A stretch of 64,000 nucleotides of DNA from Chryseomicrobium aureum (GCF_016909155.1 NZ_JAFBFG010000003.1:89565-153564); one strand, 5' to 3'. Positions 32,388 through 42,879 are shown, counted from the first letter of the stretch. Made by a program: numbers and translations. The notes: generated by a model not told the origin, from the sequence alone.

Positions 32388-33671
32388 CTAGATTATTTTA
32401 AATCTTCTTGTAAAAATCCACAATAACAACGTTAATATAAACGTGAAAAAAGACTCTCCCATTTGTAACATTTGATTATTTGCAGGAATATAGATTATTA
32501 TAATACTCACTTGACAAATTAATGGTAATGCCAAATAGTTATTTTTTTCCACAAGATCTTTTAAAGAGATAGCGAGTAAGTATCCAAGTATAAAGAGAAT
32601 AAACATAGTACCCATAAACGTAATATCGGAAGCTAACCAAGGAAAAATAGATGACCACGTAATTAGTGGATCCCAACCACTAGAGATAGTTTTATATGGA
32701 TATGTTTTACTAAAGATTTCAATGTTAAACAATGCCTCAAAATTGTTTAAAAGAAAAATTGAATTACCAACTCCATAAGTCCATGTGAATTCTTCTTCCA
32801 TGGCTAAACTTAAACCATAATATCCTTGAGAGATATAACTCTGAAACTGAATTACTCCTACTTTTAGTTGTTCTGGGAAAATATTAACTAAAACTGACTG
32901 GTCATCAGAATATATATCTGCACGCATATTGTACTCTCCTATAGATTCCCCAACTCTTGATGTTTGTGTTGATTGAAAATACAGTAAAAATTGATTGAAA
33001 AAGACCACAACTATAATTAAAATAGACAATCTTTTAAAAAAGGCAATTATATTATGTTTTAAATTTACTAAAATAATTTTTTTTATTATTATGATAACAA
33101 CTGTAATAATTAAATAGTCTACTAAAAGCTTATTAATTCCCATATTAAATGAAATTAAAAGATATAGTACACTTATTAAAATTGCTAAATATCTTTTAAA
33201 CTTAGGTATTTTCCCCCAATAATATAGAGTTAGTGGCAATAATGAAAATAAAAAAGGCCCAAAAATCATTCGCAAATATTCTATTGATGAATTATTATTT
33301 AATCTGACCTGTTGAGTTTGAAAATAAGCATTTCCTAAATCAGCAAAAACATTCAATTCTGGAAATAATAGTCCTGTTCTAGTAATAGAGGTAGGTATCA
33401 GTAAAACAATACTTAATATTAATGATGTATTATACCATCTCCCAAAGAATCCTATTACTCTTGATTTTGTTTTCAAGCTTAACCCATACAAATAGCCTAA
33501 ATATAAAAAAATGAAATTTATAAAAAGGTAGACATAGAGCTTAAATTTATTTGTTACTGGCCATGGCCAAGCACCAAACTCAAAAATAATCAAAGTAATA
33601 AACAAGTATGTTAGAAAGATCTTACCTAAAATCTTCTGATTATAATCGTCAGTATTTATAATAAAAATCAC
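32388..33671 (-). CDS. wzy: Polysaccharide repeat-unit polymerase (Wzy-like)
   Basis: 427 residues, roughly 10-11 predicted helices, with one longer extracytoplasmic loop in the second half (about 245-330). Position between glycosyltransferase and wzx fits the Wzy polymerase, which rarely keeps sequence motifs. AT-rich. Confidence 0.75.
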   Translation of the reverse strand: MIFIINTDDYNQKILGKIFLTYLFITLIIFEFGAWPWPVTNKFKLYVYLFINFIFLYLGYLYGLSLKTKSRVIGFFGRWYNTSLILSIVLLIPTSITRTGLLFPELNVFADLGNAYFQTQQVRLNNNSSIEYLRMIFGPFLFSLLPLTLYYWGKIPKFKRYLAILISVLYLLISFNMGINKLLVDYLIITVVIIIIKKIILVNLKHNIIAFFKRLSILIIVVVFFNQFLLYFQSTQTSRVGESIGEYNMRADIYSDDQSVLVNIFPEQLKVGVIQFQSYISQGYYGLSLAMEEEFTWTYGVGNSIFLLNNFEALFNIEIFSKTYPYKTISSGWDPLITWSSIFPWLASDITFMGTMFILFILGYLLAISLKDLVEKNNYLALPLICQVSIIIIYIPANNQMLQMGESFFTFILTLLLWIFTRRFKII

Positions 33672-33675
33672 CCAC

Positions 33676-34887
33676 TCAATTATTTAGCTCTTCAATTAAT
33701 GTCTTAATTTTTTGAGTTTGAGCTAGATAATTCTTGTTTTTTAAAACCCACTCTTTACTATTCTCTCCAAATCGTATTAAATCTTTTATATCATTTTCTA
33801 AAACCTCATTAATCTTTTTCCCAAACCCCTCTTCACTCTCAGTTTCAAACCAATAAAGAAAGGAATCATATTCTTTAGGGATTCCCTTCAATCTTGTCGA
33901 AATTACTGGAGTTCCAGATGCCATATACTCTAAAGTTTTAGAAGGAAAGGAGAATTTTGTAAATTCCTCGTTAGATGGGCGTGGGTTTACTAACAATGTA
34001 CATTTTCTTTGAATTTCTAGGATTTCCGTTCTAAATGCAACCCCAAAGTATTTAATTTGTGGGTGCTTTAATGAGAACATTTTAAGTTCCTCTACATAAT
34101 CTCCTTCACCATATATCCATAATTCAGCATCTTTTTCTACATATTTTGTAAATCCTCTGACCAAAGATTCTAAACCGTATTTTTTATAGATAGCGCCAGT
34201 ATATAAAACAATGGGTTTATCATATCTCTTAATTAAATTGTTGGAAAGAGTTTGTTCTTCAGAGACAAGACCTTCCATAATTACATACGGTTTTGAAAGG
34301 ATGTTTATTTTTTTTATCATTGGTTCGGTTAATAATACATAACCATCAAATTTATTTATAATATTTGGTTTGATTTTATTGACAGATTTTATAATTAAAC
34401 CTTTAAATCCAGTTGTATTATATGAAGAACTGTATTCGGGTAAATCAGGCACAATTAATATAACTTTTATTTTGAAAATTTTTTTAGCAATAAATGCAGA
34501 TAACATAGTTGGATATAGGGGCCAATGCAATATTACCACTCTATTAGCAATTGACTCTTTTGAAAATTTTATTATTTCTATTAAACTATTTATAAAAATA
34601 TGGATAGATTTTAAAATCGAGATATTTATTAGCTTCATGTAATTTATCTCTAATTCCTCACTAACTATATCCTTTTTAAGATTAATAAAAAGTTTATGTG
34701 ATTGTGGGTAGGAAGGAACGCTAGGTATAGAGATAACTTTATTGTTTGCAAAATTTGCTAAGCCTTTAGCAATTGAAAGATCGAAAGTTTGTTGTGGAGT
34801 TTTAAAATTCTTTCCATTTAAATATTTTTTAATTATATGTTTAATTTTAAGTTCAGTGGTTGCAGAGCTTATATATAGTAATTTCAA
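33676..34887 (-). CDS. GT4-family glycosyltransferase
   Basis: 403 residues, GT-B fold. PIVLYTGAIYKKYGLESLV near 224 and the nucleotide-sugar motif FPSKTLEYMASGTPV near 320 with E-x7-E spacing mark GT4 retaining enzymes. Adds one sugar of the repeat unit, identity unknown. AT-rich. Confidence 0.85.
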   Translation of the reverse strand: MKLLYISSATTELKIKHIIKKYLNGKNFKTPQQTFDLSIAKGLANFANNKVISIPSVPSYPQSHKLFINLKKDIVSEELEINYMKLINISILKSIHIFINSLIEIIKFSKESIANRVVILHWPLYPTMLSAFIAKKIFKIKVILIVPDLPEYSSSYNTTGFKGLIIKSVNKIKPNIINKFDGYVLLTEPMIKKINILSKPYVIMEGLVSEEQTLSNNLIKRYDKPIVLYTGAIYKKYGLESLVRGFTKYVEKDAELWIYGEGDYVEELKMFSLKHPQIKYFGVAFRTEILEIQRKCTLLVNPRPSNEEFTKFSFPSKTLEYMASGTPVISTRLKGIPKEYDSFLYWFETESEEGFGKKINEVLENDIKDLIRFGENSKEWVLKNKNYLAQTQKIKTLIEELNN

Positions 34888-34902
34888 ATATTTATTATCT
34901 CC

Positions 34903-35715
34903 TTATCTATTTTTTAGTATAACCAGTTTATGGTATTTTTGAAGTAAAAAAGAGGGTGTCAAACCTGCTATTAAAGGTTTTAAGCAAATAATGTATGCCC
35001 ATATAGGAGCCTTAATTTCCGGATATCGCTTTAATCTAATTCTTGCTTCTCCAATTCTATACTTATATTTCTTTCTTCTTTTGTAAGAATTTTCGTCATC
35101 TCTAAAGTAATATAAATATTCTGGTAAATTGTAACCTAATAGTTGATTTGCATACATTTTTAACCAAAGATCATAATCTTGACCTCTATAAGTGATATTA
35201 CTAACTGTATAATTATTTACTTTTTCAAGAGCGCTTTTTCTAATCAACATTGCACCATGGCAAAATATAGATCCCCATACTAAGTTTTTCATATTAGGCT
35301 CAATAGGAAATTTATATACTCCATTTACTCCCTTATCATCATAAGTATACGTCCAACTACCAACAAAATGATACTGTCTATGAGTTTGTAAAAACTCATA
35401 TTGTCTTTGAAAACGCATTGGGTCTGACTTATCATCTGCATCCTGTCTCGCAATAAATTCTCCTTTAGACTTTGCTATACACTTATTTAATGAAAACGCT
35501 AATCCCATATTCGTCTCATTTAAATATACAAAAATATTTTCATACTTATCACTATAATCTTTTATAATATTAATCGTATTATCCGTGGATCCATCATCAC
35601 AAATTATAATTTCAAAGTTATTATATGTTTGATTAATTATTGACTCGAGTGCTTCAACTATTGTAGATTCTGAGTTATAAGTAGCTATAGCTACTGATAT
35701 TAATTTATTTCCCAT
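34903..35715 (-). CDS. GT2-family glycosyltransferase
   Basis: 270 residues. SVAIATYNSESTIVEALESI at the N-terminus, DDGSTDNT, and RQDADDKS (DxD metal site) identify a GT-A inverting transferase, with a basic C-terminal tail that may touch the membrane. AT-rich. Adds one repeat-unit sugar. Confidence 0.88.
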   Translation of the reverse strand: MGNKLISVAIATYNSESTIVEALESIINQTYNNFEIIICDDGSTDNTINIIKDYSDKYENIFVYLNETNMGLAFSLNKCIAKSKGEFIARQDADDKSDPMRFQRQYEFLQTHRQYHFVGSWTYTYDDKGVNGVYKFPIEPNMKNLVWGSIFCHGAMLIRKSALEKVNNYTVSNITYRGQDYDLWLKMYANQLLGYNLPEYLYYFRDDENSYKRRKKYKYRIGEARIRLKRYPEIKAPIWAYIICLKPLIAGLTPSFLLQKYHKLVILKNR

Positions 35716-35736
35716 TTTTTCATCCTTGTAAATAAT

Positions 35737-36861
35737 TTATTTTTTCCATACATTAGTTTTAATATAATCAGAATAACTCGTGATGATTCTTAAAACCTTT
35801 TCTCCGACATTCGGCATTGAATAATCTGCAACTTGGCGAAGCGTATCTGGATTTTGGCTTTCAAGAATCTCAAGTCCCTGTAATATACGCTCTTTTTCGA
35901 GCCCCACCATCATAACAGAAGCTTCTTCCATCGCCTCTGGACGCTCATGCGCCTCGCGGATATTTAACGCGCGGAATTTAAGAATGGAAGACTCCTCACT
36001 GATAGTTCCACTATCACTCAGCACTGCTTTAGATTTGATTTGCAACTTGTTGTAATCAATAAACCCTAAAGGTTTGAGAGTTTGGATATTTTCATGAAAC
36101 TTAATCCCTTTATTTTCAATCATTTTCTTTGTTCTAGGATGTGTGCTGATAATGACAGGATAGCCATACTTTTCAGCAATCGTATTTAATGTATCAACCA
36201 AGTTTAAGAAATTCTTTTCAGAAATAATGTTTTCTTCTCGGTGGGCAGATACCAAGAAATACTTTCCTTCTTCTAATTCTAAACGAGACAATACATCAGA
36301 TTCTTCAATCTCTTTTTTACGACTGTTTAGAACTTCAAACATGGGACTACCTGTTTTAATAATGCGGTCTGCAGATAACCCTTCACGCAGTAGATACTCT
36401 CTAGCTATATCAGAATATGTAAGGTTAATATCCGCTACATGGTCCACAATTTTGCGATTTGTCTCTTCTGGTACACGTTGATCAAAACAGCGATTTCCTG
36501 CTTCCATGTGGAAGATAGGAATTTGACGACGTTTTGCAGCAATCGCACATAGACAACTGTTCGTATCACCGAGCACTAGAAATGCATCTGGTTTTACTTC
36601 TTCCAGAACGGGATCAATCTTAATTAAGATATTTCCTACGGTCTCTACAGCAGTACCAGTAGCTGCATTCAAGAAATAATCTGGCTTTTTCAAGTTAAAG
36701 TCTTCAAAGAAAACTTCATTCAATTCATAGTCATAGTTCTGACCTGTATGAACTAAAATATGTTCAATTGCATTTGACTCTTCTAATTTATTGATAACTG
36801 CTGATAAACGAATGATTTCTGGTCGTGTACCAACTACAGTCATTACTTTTAGTTTCTTCAT
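35737..36861 (-). CDS. capG: UDP-GlcNAc 2-epimerase family, CapG/FnlC (UDP-L-FucNAc synthesis)
   Basis: 374 residues from the ATG with GGAGG 6 bases upstream; an upstream start inside capF is not supported. GTRPEIIRLSAV near residue 9, HTGQNYD, HMEAGNRCFD and SDSGTISEESS are WecB-family marks. Following capE and capF it should perform the last step to UDP-N-acetyl-L-fucosamine. Confidence 0.88.
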   Translation of the reverse strand: MKKLKVMTVVGTRPEIIRLSAVINKLEESNAIEHILVHTGQNYDYELNEVFFEDFNLKKPDYFLNAATGTAVETVGNILIKIDPVLEEVKPDAFLVLGDTNSCLCAIAAKRRQIPIFHMEAGNRCFDQRVPEETNRKIVDHVADINLTYSDIAREYLLREGLSADRIIKTGSPMFEVLNSRKKEIEESDVLSRLELEEGKYFLVSAHREENIISEKNFLNLVDTLNTIAEKYGYPVIISTHPRTKKMIENKGIKFHENIQTLKPLGFIDYNKLQIKSKAVLSDSGTISEESSILKFRALNIREAHERPEAMEEASVMMVGLEKERILQGLEILESQNPDTLRQVADYSMPNVGEKVLRIITSYSDYIKTNVWKK

Positions 36862-36862
36862 A

Positions 36863-37978
36863 TTAAACCTCCAAGAAATATGTATCTGGATTTTCAGGGT
36901 CGAATGGTTCATTTACCCACATAACCGTCACCATATCTGATTCTCCTAAATTTTCGATATTGTGCGTGTAACCCACCGGAATATCCACCACTTCTAACTT
37001 CTCTCCACTTACAAAGTACTCAATAATCTTTTCTTCATTTGGCTTTCGGAATCGAATGGCACCATTCCCACTCACCACCAAAAATTTCTCGTTTTTTGTG
37101 TGATGCCAGTGGTTACCTTTTATGATTCCTGGTTTAGAGATATTTATAGACACTTGCCCTCTATCTACAGTTTTGATGAACTCCGTAAATGAACCTCGTT
37201 GGTCCACGTTCATTTTTAATTCATAACTAAATTGATCTTCAGGTAAGAAGCTTAAGTACGTACTGTATAACTTCTTCTCAAATGGATCGTCTAATTTCGG
37301 AACGCTTCTATTTTCACGTGAAGCTTTAAAAGAGTAAATTAACTCAACAACTTCCCCAAGCTTCTTCTTATGCACCACTGGTAGTTCTTTATAAAGGGTA
37401 TCTATACCATCTAAGCATTTGATGAATTCATTTACTACATCATCGATATAAACTAAAGTGAGTTCTACATTAGGATCATTCACTTGGATAGGAAGGTCGC
37501 GAGCGATATTATGACAAAATGTCGCAATAGCACTATTATAGTTTGGTTTGCTCCATTTACCAAATACATTCGGTAAACGGTAGATGCCGCATTCAACATT
37601 ATTTTCTTCTGCATATTTTTCAACTATTTCTTCTGCAGCTTTCTTGCTAAGTCCATATGCATTCTCATTAATCGCTTGAGTAGATGAAGTGACTACCATT
37701 GGAACTATATTATTTAAGTCGAAGAAAGCTTCGATAATCTGTCGAGTGAAATCTGTGTTACCTTTTGCAAATTCATCTTCTGAAATTGGACGATTAATAC
37801 CTGCCAAATGAAAAACAAATTCTGCTTCAGTTAGAATTGACTTTAGCTCTTCTTTAGTAGTGTCCCGAGTAATCTTTGAAATATTTAAGTAACCTTGATT
37901 TTTAAGTTCAGTTATTAAATTCTTCCCAATGAATCCGTTAGCACCGGTAATAGCAATCTTTAATTCTTTGCTTGCCAT
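36863..37978 (-). CDS. capF: Bifunctional reductase/epimerase CapF (WbjC/FnlB)
   Basis: 371 residues: SDR domain with TGANGFIGKNL at 12-22, and a C-terminal cupin from about 255 (GIIKGNHWHHTKNEKF with zinc-binding histidines). CapF epimerises and reduces the CapE product on the way to UDP-L-FucNAc. Overlaps capE by 19 bp. Confidence 0.92.
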   Translation of the reverse strand: MASKELKIAITGANGFIGKNLITELKNQGYLNISKITRDTTKEELKSILTEAEFVFHLAGINRPISEDEFAKGNTDFTRQIIEAFFDLNNIVPMVVTSSTQAINENAYGLSKKAAEEIVEKYAEENNVECGIYRLPNVFGKWSKPNYNSAIATFCHNIARDLPIQVNDPNVELTLVYIDDVVNEFIKCLDGIDTLYKELPVVHKKKLGEVVELIYSFKASRENRSVPKLDDPFEKKLYSTYLSFLPEDQFSYELKMNVDQRGSFTEFIKTVDRGQVSINISKPGIIKGNHWHHTKNEKFLVVSGNGAIRFRKPNEEKIIEYFVSGEKLEVVDIPVGYTHNIENLGESDMVTVMWVNEPFDPENPDTYFLEV

Positions 37979-38994
37979 TTAGATAACTCCTCTTGAACAT
38001 AGTCTAAAGCTAATAATTTCTCTTTGATTTCAGGAATCGTAAGTCGATGGGTGTTATGCGAGTTGTATTCATGTTCTGTTGAAAGTTTTTGATCACCTTC
38101 CACAAAATATTTGTCGTAGTTCAGATCACGCTTATCAGCCGGTACACGGTAAAAGTCACCCATGTCTTGTGCAACAACATGCTCTTCTCTTGTTAAAAGA
38201 GTTTCAAATATCTTTTCACCATGTCGAGTGCCAATTACACGAACTTTATTATCTACATTAAATAATTCTTTTAAAGCAGTCGCCAATTCACCTATCGTAG
38301 ACGCAGGCGATTTTTGAACCATGATATCTCCGGCTTCAGCATTCTGGAATGCAAAGACAACAAGCTCCACAGCATCTTCTAAGCTCATTAAGAAACGAGT
38401 CATTCCTGGGTCTGTAACTGTTAAGTCTTTACCTGCTTTAATCTGCTCAATGAATAACGGAATAACAGATCCACGTGACGCCATAACGTTTCCATATCGA
38501 GTACCACAGATAAGAGTTTTCCCTGCATCCACTTTATTTGCTTTTGCAACAAATACTTTTTCCATCATCGCTTTAGATATTCCCATAGCGTTGATTGGAT
38601 AGGCAGCTTTATCAGTTGATAGACATATTACCTTATTGACTCCAGCTTCAACCGCTGTAGTTACAACATTGTCAGTTCCAATAATATTTGTCTTAACAGC
38701 TTCCATTGGGAAAAACTCACATGATGGAACTTGTTTCAACGCAGCAGCATGGAATACATAATCTACTCCATACATTGCATCTCTTAAGCTATCAATATTT
38801 CTTACGTCACCTAAATAGAATTTCAATTTATCATCATTATATTTCTTCCGCATATCATCTTGCTTCTTCTCGTCACGAGAGAATATACGAATTTCTTTTA
38901 CATCTGTATGTAAGAAGCGTTTCATAACAGCATTTCCGAAGGATCCTGTTCCCCCAGTAATTAATAATACTTTATTTTTAAACATGTTCTCCAC
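37960..38994 (-). CDS. capE: UDP-GlcNAc 4,6-dehydratase/epimerase CapE (WbjB/FnlA)
   Basis: 344 residues: TGGTGSFGNAV at 13-23, HAAALKQVPSCEFFP, LSTDKAAYPINAMGISKAMMEK with Met where classical SDRs have Tyr, as in CapE/FlaA1-type enzymes. First step of UDP-L-FucNAc synthesis. The C-terminal latch region is present. Confidence 0.92.
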   Translation of the reverse strand: MENMFKNKVLLITGGTGSFGNAVMKRFLHTDVKEIRIFSRDEKKQDDMRKKYNDDKLKFYLGDVRNIDSLRDAMYGVDYVFHAAALKQVPSCEFFPMEAVKTNIIGTDNVVTTAVEAGVNKVICLSTDKAAYPINAMGISKAMMEKVFVAKANKVDAGKTLICGTRYGNVMASRGSVIPLFIEQIKAGKDLTVTDPGMTRFLMSLEDAVELVVFAFQNAEAGDIMVQKSPASTIGELATALKELFNVDNKVRVIGTRHGEKIFETLLTREEHVVAQDMGDFYRVPADKRDLNYDKYFVEGDQKLSTEHEYNSHNTHRLTIPEIKEKLLALDYVQEELSKWQAKN

Positions 38995-38995
38995 C

Positions 38996-40189
38996 CTAAC
39001 TAAATAAATTTTCCAATATTTTAACAGACTTGTTCAAGTTGAATTGCTCTTCAACTACTTTTCTTGAATTAGTAGCCATTTTATTTCTCAAATCTATGCT
39101 TTTTAATTCATTAATCGCCTCATAAAAAGCCTTTTCATCATTACCGTTAACCCATTTGCCAAAATTACCATCTATTATTAATTTCCCTATATCCGTAACT
39201 TCATCAGTTGCCGCTAGAACTGGTTTACCAAATTCCATATAGGATAGGATTCTAGAAGGATAATTTGGAATTGTAAAATTAGGATCCAGCATTATTAATC
39301 CTACATCTGATTCAACCGTAATTTTGTCATACTCGTTTCTAGGTAAATTATCTAAAACATGCGCGTTTGTAATATTATACTTACTTATAGTTTCTTCAAT
39401 GTGTTTTCGTTCTGTTCCTCTTCCAACAAATAAGAAAAATACTTCAGAATCATTTTGAAATTGTATAATTGCTCGTGATAGCAAATTAATATTTTGCGGC
39501 TTCCCCATGTTTCCCCCAAAAAGAAAGAGAGTCACGTTGTTAGGTATATTCAACCTATTTCTCATTTCGTTATTATGAGTAGGTATGGTTTTAATTAGTT
39601 TCTTAGTATTAGGAAAGAGTTCTATTTTCATCTCATTTATGTGATTGTGTTGTAATAAATACTTTTTGTTGGCTTCAGACATAACACCAATTTTATCAGC
39701 CACATCATATAACTTCTTTTCTTTAAATAAAAAGTAATGGTAAATGGGATTACGCTTCGTAAATATTCCTAAGTCTACAGCATTTTGAGGAAAAATATCC
39801 TTTAGCATTAAATAGGCTGGACATTTAAATTCCTTTTTTACCCAATCAATTAAGTCAACATTTGTTGTCGGTGGAGATTCAAAAAGTATAAAATCAAATT
39901 TTTGATCCTTTAAATATTTACGAATATATTTTTTCATAAGGATTGGAATTTTTAAAGAGGTAATTCCTTTTTCCAAGAAATTTACATCGTAATAATTACC
40001 TGTCACAATTCTTAATACAGAAAAACCTCTCTCCATTCCCAACTCAGTATTTATTTTGTTTTTACTCTGTTCAGACACGGCCACCGTGATTTCATGTCCT
40101 GCCTCATGTAAGGCCTCTGCTAAATCAGTGTAGATAGTCGCCCCTTTGGAAGGTTCCGGGAATGATGTTGCTATGTATAAAATCTTCAT
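38996..40189 (-). CDS. Glycosyltransferase, WbuB-like (L-FucNAc transferase candidate)
   Basis: 397 residues, GT4 GT-B fold: SFPEPSKGATIYTDLAEALH at the start, FGGNMGKPQN and PSRILSYMEFGKPV near 312. It directly precedes the capE-capF-capG set, as WbuB does in other loci, so it probably transfers L-FucNAc. Confidence 0.82.
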   Translation of the reverse strand: MKILYIATSFPEPSKGATIYTDLAEALHEAGHEITVAVSEQSKNKINTELGMERGFSVLRIVTGNYYDVNFLEKGITSLKIPILMKKYIRKYLKDQKFDFILFESPPTTNVDLIDWVKKEFKCPAYLMLKDIFPQNAVDLGIFTKRNPIYHYFLFKEKKLYDVADKIGVMSEANKKYLLQHNHINEMKIELFPNTKKLIKTIPTHNNEMRNRLNIPNNVTLFLFGGNMGKPQNINLLSRAIIQFQNDSEVFFLFVGRGTERKHIEETISKYNITNAHVLDNLPRNEYDKITVESDVGLIMLDPNFTIPNYPSRILSYMEFGKPVLAATDEVTDIGKLIIDGNFGKWVNGNDEKAFYEAINELKSIDLRNKMATNSRKVVEEQFNLNKSVKILENLFS

Positions 40190-40208
40190 TCAATCAAACC
40201 TTCTTTCA

Positions 40209-40922
40209 TTAATTCCACAAATGATATACCTGATGGCACCCAACCTGCTTACAGCCCATCTTATGGTAAAAATTAATAGCTGTTAGATTTCTAATTTGTG
40301 TTCCTACTTGTAAAACTTTAATATCTCTATCATTCGCATATGCTTCCACAGTTTTGAACAACTTAGAGCCAATACCTTTAATAGCCGAGTTAACATCTAC
40401 TGCGATTAATTCTATAATGCACTTCTCGCTAGCGAAAGAAAATAATACGAATCCATTTATCTCACCATTACTACCAACTGAAGTGGCATAAAATTTATCA
40501 TCTCTGTTAAATGAATTCTTTAGCCACTCTCTGTATACATCTTTCCCACCTAGTTCATTTAATTTCTGATCTTCAATGAAACGTGACACTTGAAAAGATG
40601 CTAAATCTACAATCTTCTGATCGTAAGGGTAAGAACTAGTTATATTGATTCCTTCACTAATCTGCTGTTCTAAGATATTCTTCTGAAATTGAATGTTGAT
40701 ATCTGCTAAGAATGCATTTGTAAACTCACCTATAACTCTTGAATTAATTGGATTAGACTGTTCATTTACAATCGTAATAAACTGTACATTCATATTCTGG
40801 CCAATTAAATCAGTTAATTTTTCCACTGAAATTTCTGCATGCAAGACTAATTTTGAACACATAACTCCAAAGTGGGTTGTATCCCACTCCAATGGTGTGT
40901 ATGTATATTTTTCTGATTTCAT
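40209..40922 (-). CDS. GNAT acetyltransferase, WecD-like
   Basis: 237 residues. PLEWDTTHFG near the N-terminus is the WecD hallmark; the GNAT core has LIAVDVNSAIKGIGSKLF (acetyl-CoA site) and NLTAINFYHKMG. WecD acetylates a 4-amino sugar nucleotide. Next to the DegT aminotransferase and PglF-like dehydratase it probably N-acetylates the UDP-4-amino sugar, doing the job that PglD does elsewhere. Confidence 0.82.
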   Translation of the reverse strand: MKSEKYTYTPLEWDTTHFGVMCSKLVLHAEISVEKLTDLIGQNMNVQFITIVNEQSNPINSRVIGEFTNAFLADINIQFQKNILEQQISEGINITSSYPYDQKIVDLASFQVSRFIEDQKLNELGGKDVYREWLKNSFNRDDKFYATSVGSNGEINGFVLFSFASEKCIIELIAVDVNSAIKGIGSKLFKTVEAYANDRDIKVLQVGTQIRNLTAINFYHKMGCKQVGCHQVYHLWN

Positions 40923-40930
40923 TTAATAAA

Positions 40931-41554
40931 TCAACTCTCTTTGCTATTGCTAGTCTTTTCAACAAATACATCTTTCTGACCAAGAACAGAAATAGCTGTC
41001 TTGAAAAAAACTTTAATATCCATTAAAAATGTTAAATTGTCGATATAATAAATATCATTTTTAATTCTGTCTTTCCATGGCACAGTGTTCCGAAAGTACG
41101 CTTGATTATAACCACTTACTCCTGGTCTAACCTCTAACTTCCTCACTTCATTACCTTCATATAAATTCATATGGTCCGGAAGATCTGGGCGCGGCCCTAA
41201 AATACTCATATCACCTTTAATAATGTTCAACAATTGAGGCGTCTCATCCAAACTAGTTTTACGAATAAACTTCCCGATACTAGTGAGCCGTGGATCATTC
41301 TCTGAGTTGAATGTTGATCCATCTTCATTTCTTAAGTCAGGTGCATTTAGCTTCATAGAACGAAACTTATACATTTTAAATACTTTCCCGTCTTTTCCTA
41401 AACGAGGTGCGTTATAAAATGGAGTTCCCTTATCTTGAATATAAATAATTGGTGCGATTACAGCTAACATCAATAACCAAAATGGTAGTACAAGTAAAGC
41501 TAATACTAAATCGAGCAATCTTTTAAAATACCTTTTATACATTTGATTCTTCAA
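40931..41554 (-). CDS. Priming phosphoglycosyl transferase (PglC-like)
   Basis: 207 residues, a monotopic PGT: one re-entrant hydrophobic N-terminal helix (about 8-35), then KVFKMYKFRSM, SLDETPQLLNII with the catalytic Asp-Glu, and GPRPDLP. Small size matches PglC-type enzymes that load a di-N-acetylated amino sugar phosphate on undecaprenyl phosphate. Overlaps the DegT gene by 20 bp. Confidence 0.88.
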   Translation of the reverse strand: MKNQMYKRYFKRLLDLVLALLVLPFWLLMLAVIAPIIYIQDKGTPFYNAPRLGKDGKVFKMYKFRSMKLNAPDLRNEDGSTFNSENDPRLTSIGKFIRKTSLDETPQLLNIIKGDMSILGPRPDLPDHMNLYEGNEVRKLEVRPGVSGYNQAYFRNTVPWKDRIKNDIYYIDNLTFLMDIKVFFKTAISVLGQKDVFVEKTSNSKES

Positions 41555-42770
41555 CTCTTTCTACTACTTGCTCTGATAATACACTCACAACATAAGCTAC
41601 TTCTTCATCCTTTAACAGAGTGTGCAAGGGTAAAGTAATCTCATTCACATACATACTATACGCATTTGGATAATCTTCAATTTTAAAACCTAGGTTCTGA
41701 TAAGCTGTCATCATAGGCAGTGGCTTATAATGAACATTTGTTGAGATACCAGCTTCAGCCATTTTAATAATCAATTCGTTTCTTTGTTGCTCACTATAAC
41801 CTGGTATTCTCAAGAGATATAAGTGACCAGAGGAGTTGAACCCTTCGCCATAATGATTTAATGGTTCGAGTCCAATTTTCAAAAATGCTTCATCATACAT
41901 TTCAATGAGTTGTTTTCTTCTTTCAAGGATTTGATCGTATCTCTTTAACTGAACCAATCCAATACTCGCCATGATATCTGTCATATTGCATTTATAGGCA
42001 GGTAATAAAATATCGTACTCCCAGGCACCGACTTGTGTTTTCGCAAGAGCATCTTTAGATTGTCCATGTAAGCTATAAAGCATGTACTGTTTATACAACC
42101 ACTCATCATCGAGTTGATTATCATTCTTCCAAACCACCGCTCCGCCTTCAGCAGTTGTGAGGTTCTTAACTGCATGGAAAGAATAAAAAGTGAAATCTGC
42201 AATTTGACCACATTGTTTGTCATGTTGAGTGGCACCGAAAGCATGAGCAGCATCCGACATTACTACTACTCGACCATATGTCTCTTGAAGTTCGCTATCT
42301 GATTTAAACAAATTCTTCTTTAATTCAACTGCTTCATAAATTGCATCATAATTACAAATCTTACCTGCTAGATCTACTGCAATTATTGCTTTAGTATTTT
42401 CTGTGATTTTAGAAGCTAGTTGAGAATAATCCATCTCAAAGGAATCCTTCTGTGTATCGACCAATACAATTTCCGCTCCAACATGATGAATAACCGATGC
42501 AGATGCTGTATATGTATAAGCAGAGGTAATCACTTCATCCCCTGGACCTACTCCTAGAATTCTCAATGTCATTTCCATTGCTGCAGTTGCGGAGTTCAAG
42601 CACACTGCTTTATTTACTCCCACATAATCAGCAATTCTTCTTTCAAATTCTTTCGTTTTAGGACCGGTAGTAATCCAGCCTGATTTAAGAGTATCTATTA
42701 CTTCGGCAATTTCTTGCTCTGTTATATCTGGGGGTGAAAATGGAATATTCTTAATTTCTGAAGCATTCAT
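41535..42770 (-). CDS. DegT/DnrJ/EryC1 sugar aminotransferase (PglE-like)
   Basis: 411 residues, PLP fold type I. SPPDITEQEIAEVIDTLKSG start, NSATAAME, SDAAHAFGA and FYSFHAVKNLTTAEGG with the PLP-lysine are all visible. Aminates the 4-keto sugar made by the PglF-like dehydratase. First gene of the main biosynthetic operon; no strong promoter seen in the 42.77-42.88 kb gap. Confidence 0.9.
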   Translation of the reverse strand: MNASEIKNIPFSPPDITEQEIAEVIDTLKSGWITTGPKTKEFERRIADYVGVNKAVCLNSATAAMEMTLRILGVGPGDEVITSAYTYTASASVIHHVGAEIVLVDTQKDSFEMDYSQLASKITENTKAIIAVDLAGKICNYDAIYEAVELKKNLFKSDSELQETYGRVVVMSDAAHAFGATQHDKQCGQIADFTFYSFHAVKNLTTAEGGAVVWKNDNQLDDEWLYKQYMLYSLHGQSKDALAKTQVGAWEYDILLPAYKCNMTDIMASIGLVQLKRYDQILERRKQLIEMYDEAFLKIGLEPLNHYGEGFNSSGHLYLLRIPGYSEQQRNELIIKMAEAGISTNVHYKPLPMMTAYQNLGFKIEDYPNAYSMYVNEITLPLHTLLKDEEVAYVVSVLSEQVVERVEESNV

Positions 42771-42879
42771 TTTAAAATCCTCACTTTACTAATTGATGAA
42801 TTCAATCATAGGTCAAAACTTGGCACATGATTCAAATTTGAAAGTCTATACAGCAATCTTTACACTCACCTTTTCTCAC

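Noticed and set aside
36862..36912. Longer N-terminus of the CapG epimerase
   Set aside because: It would lie inside capF; the GGAGG site marks the ATG at 36859-36861.
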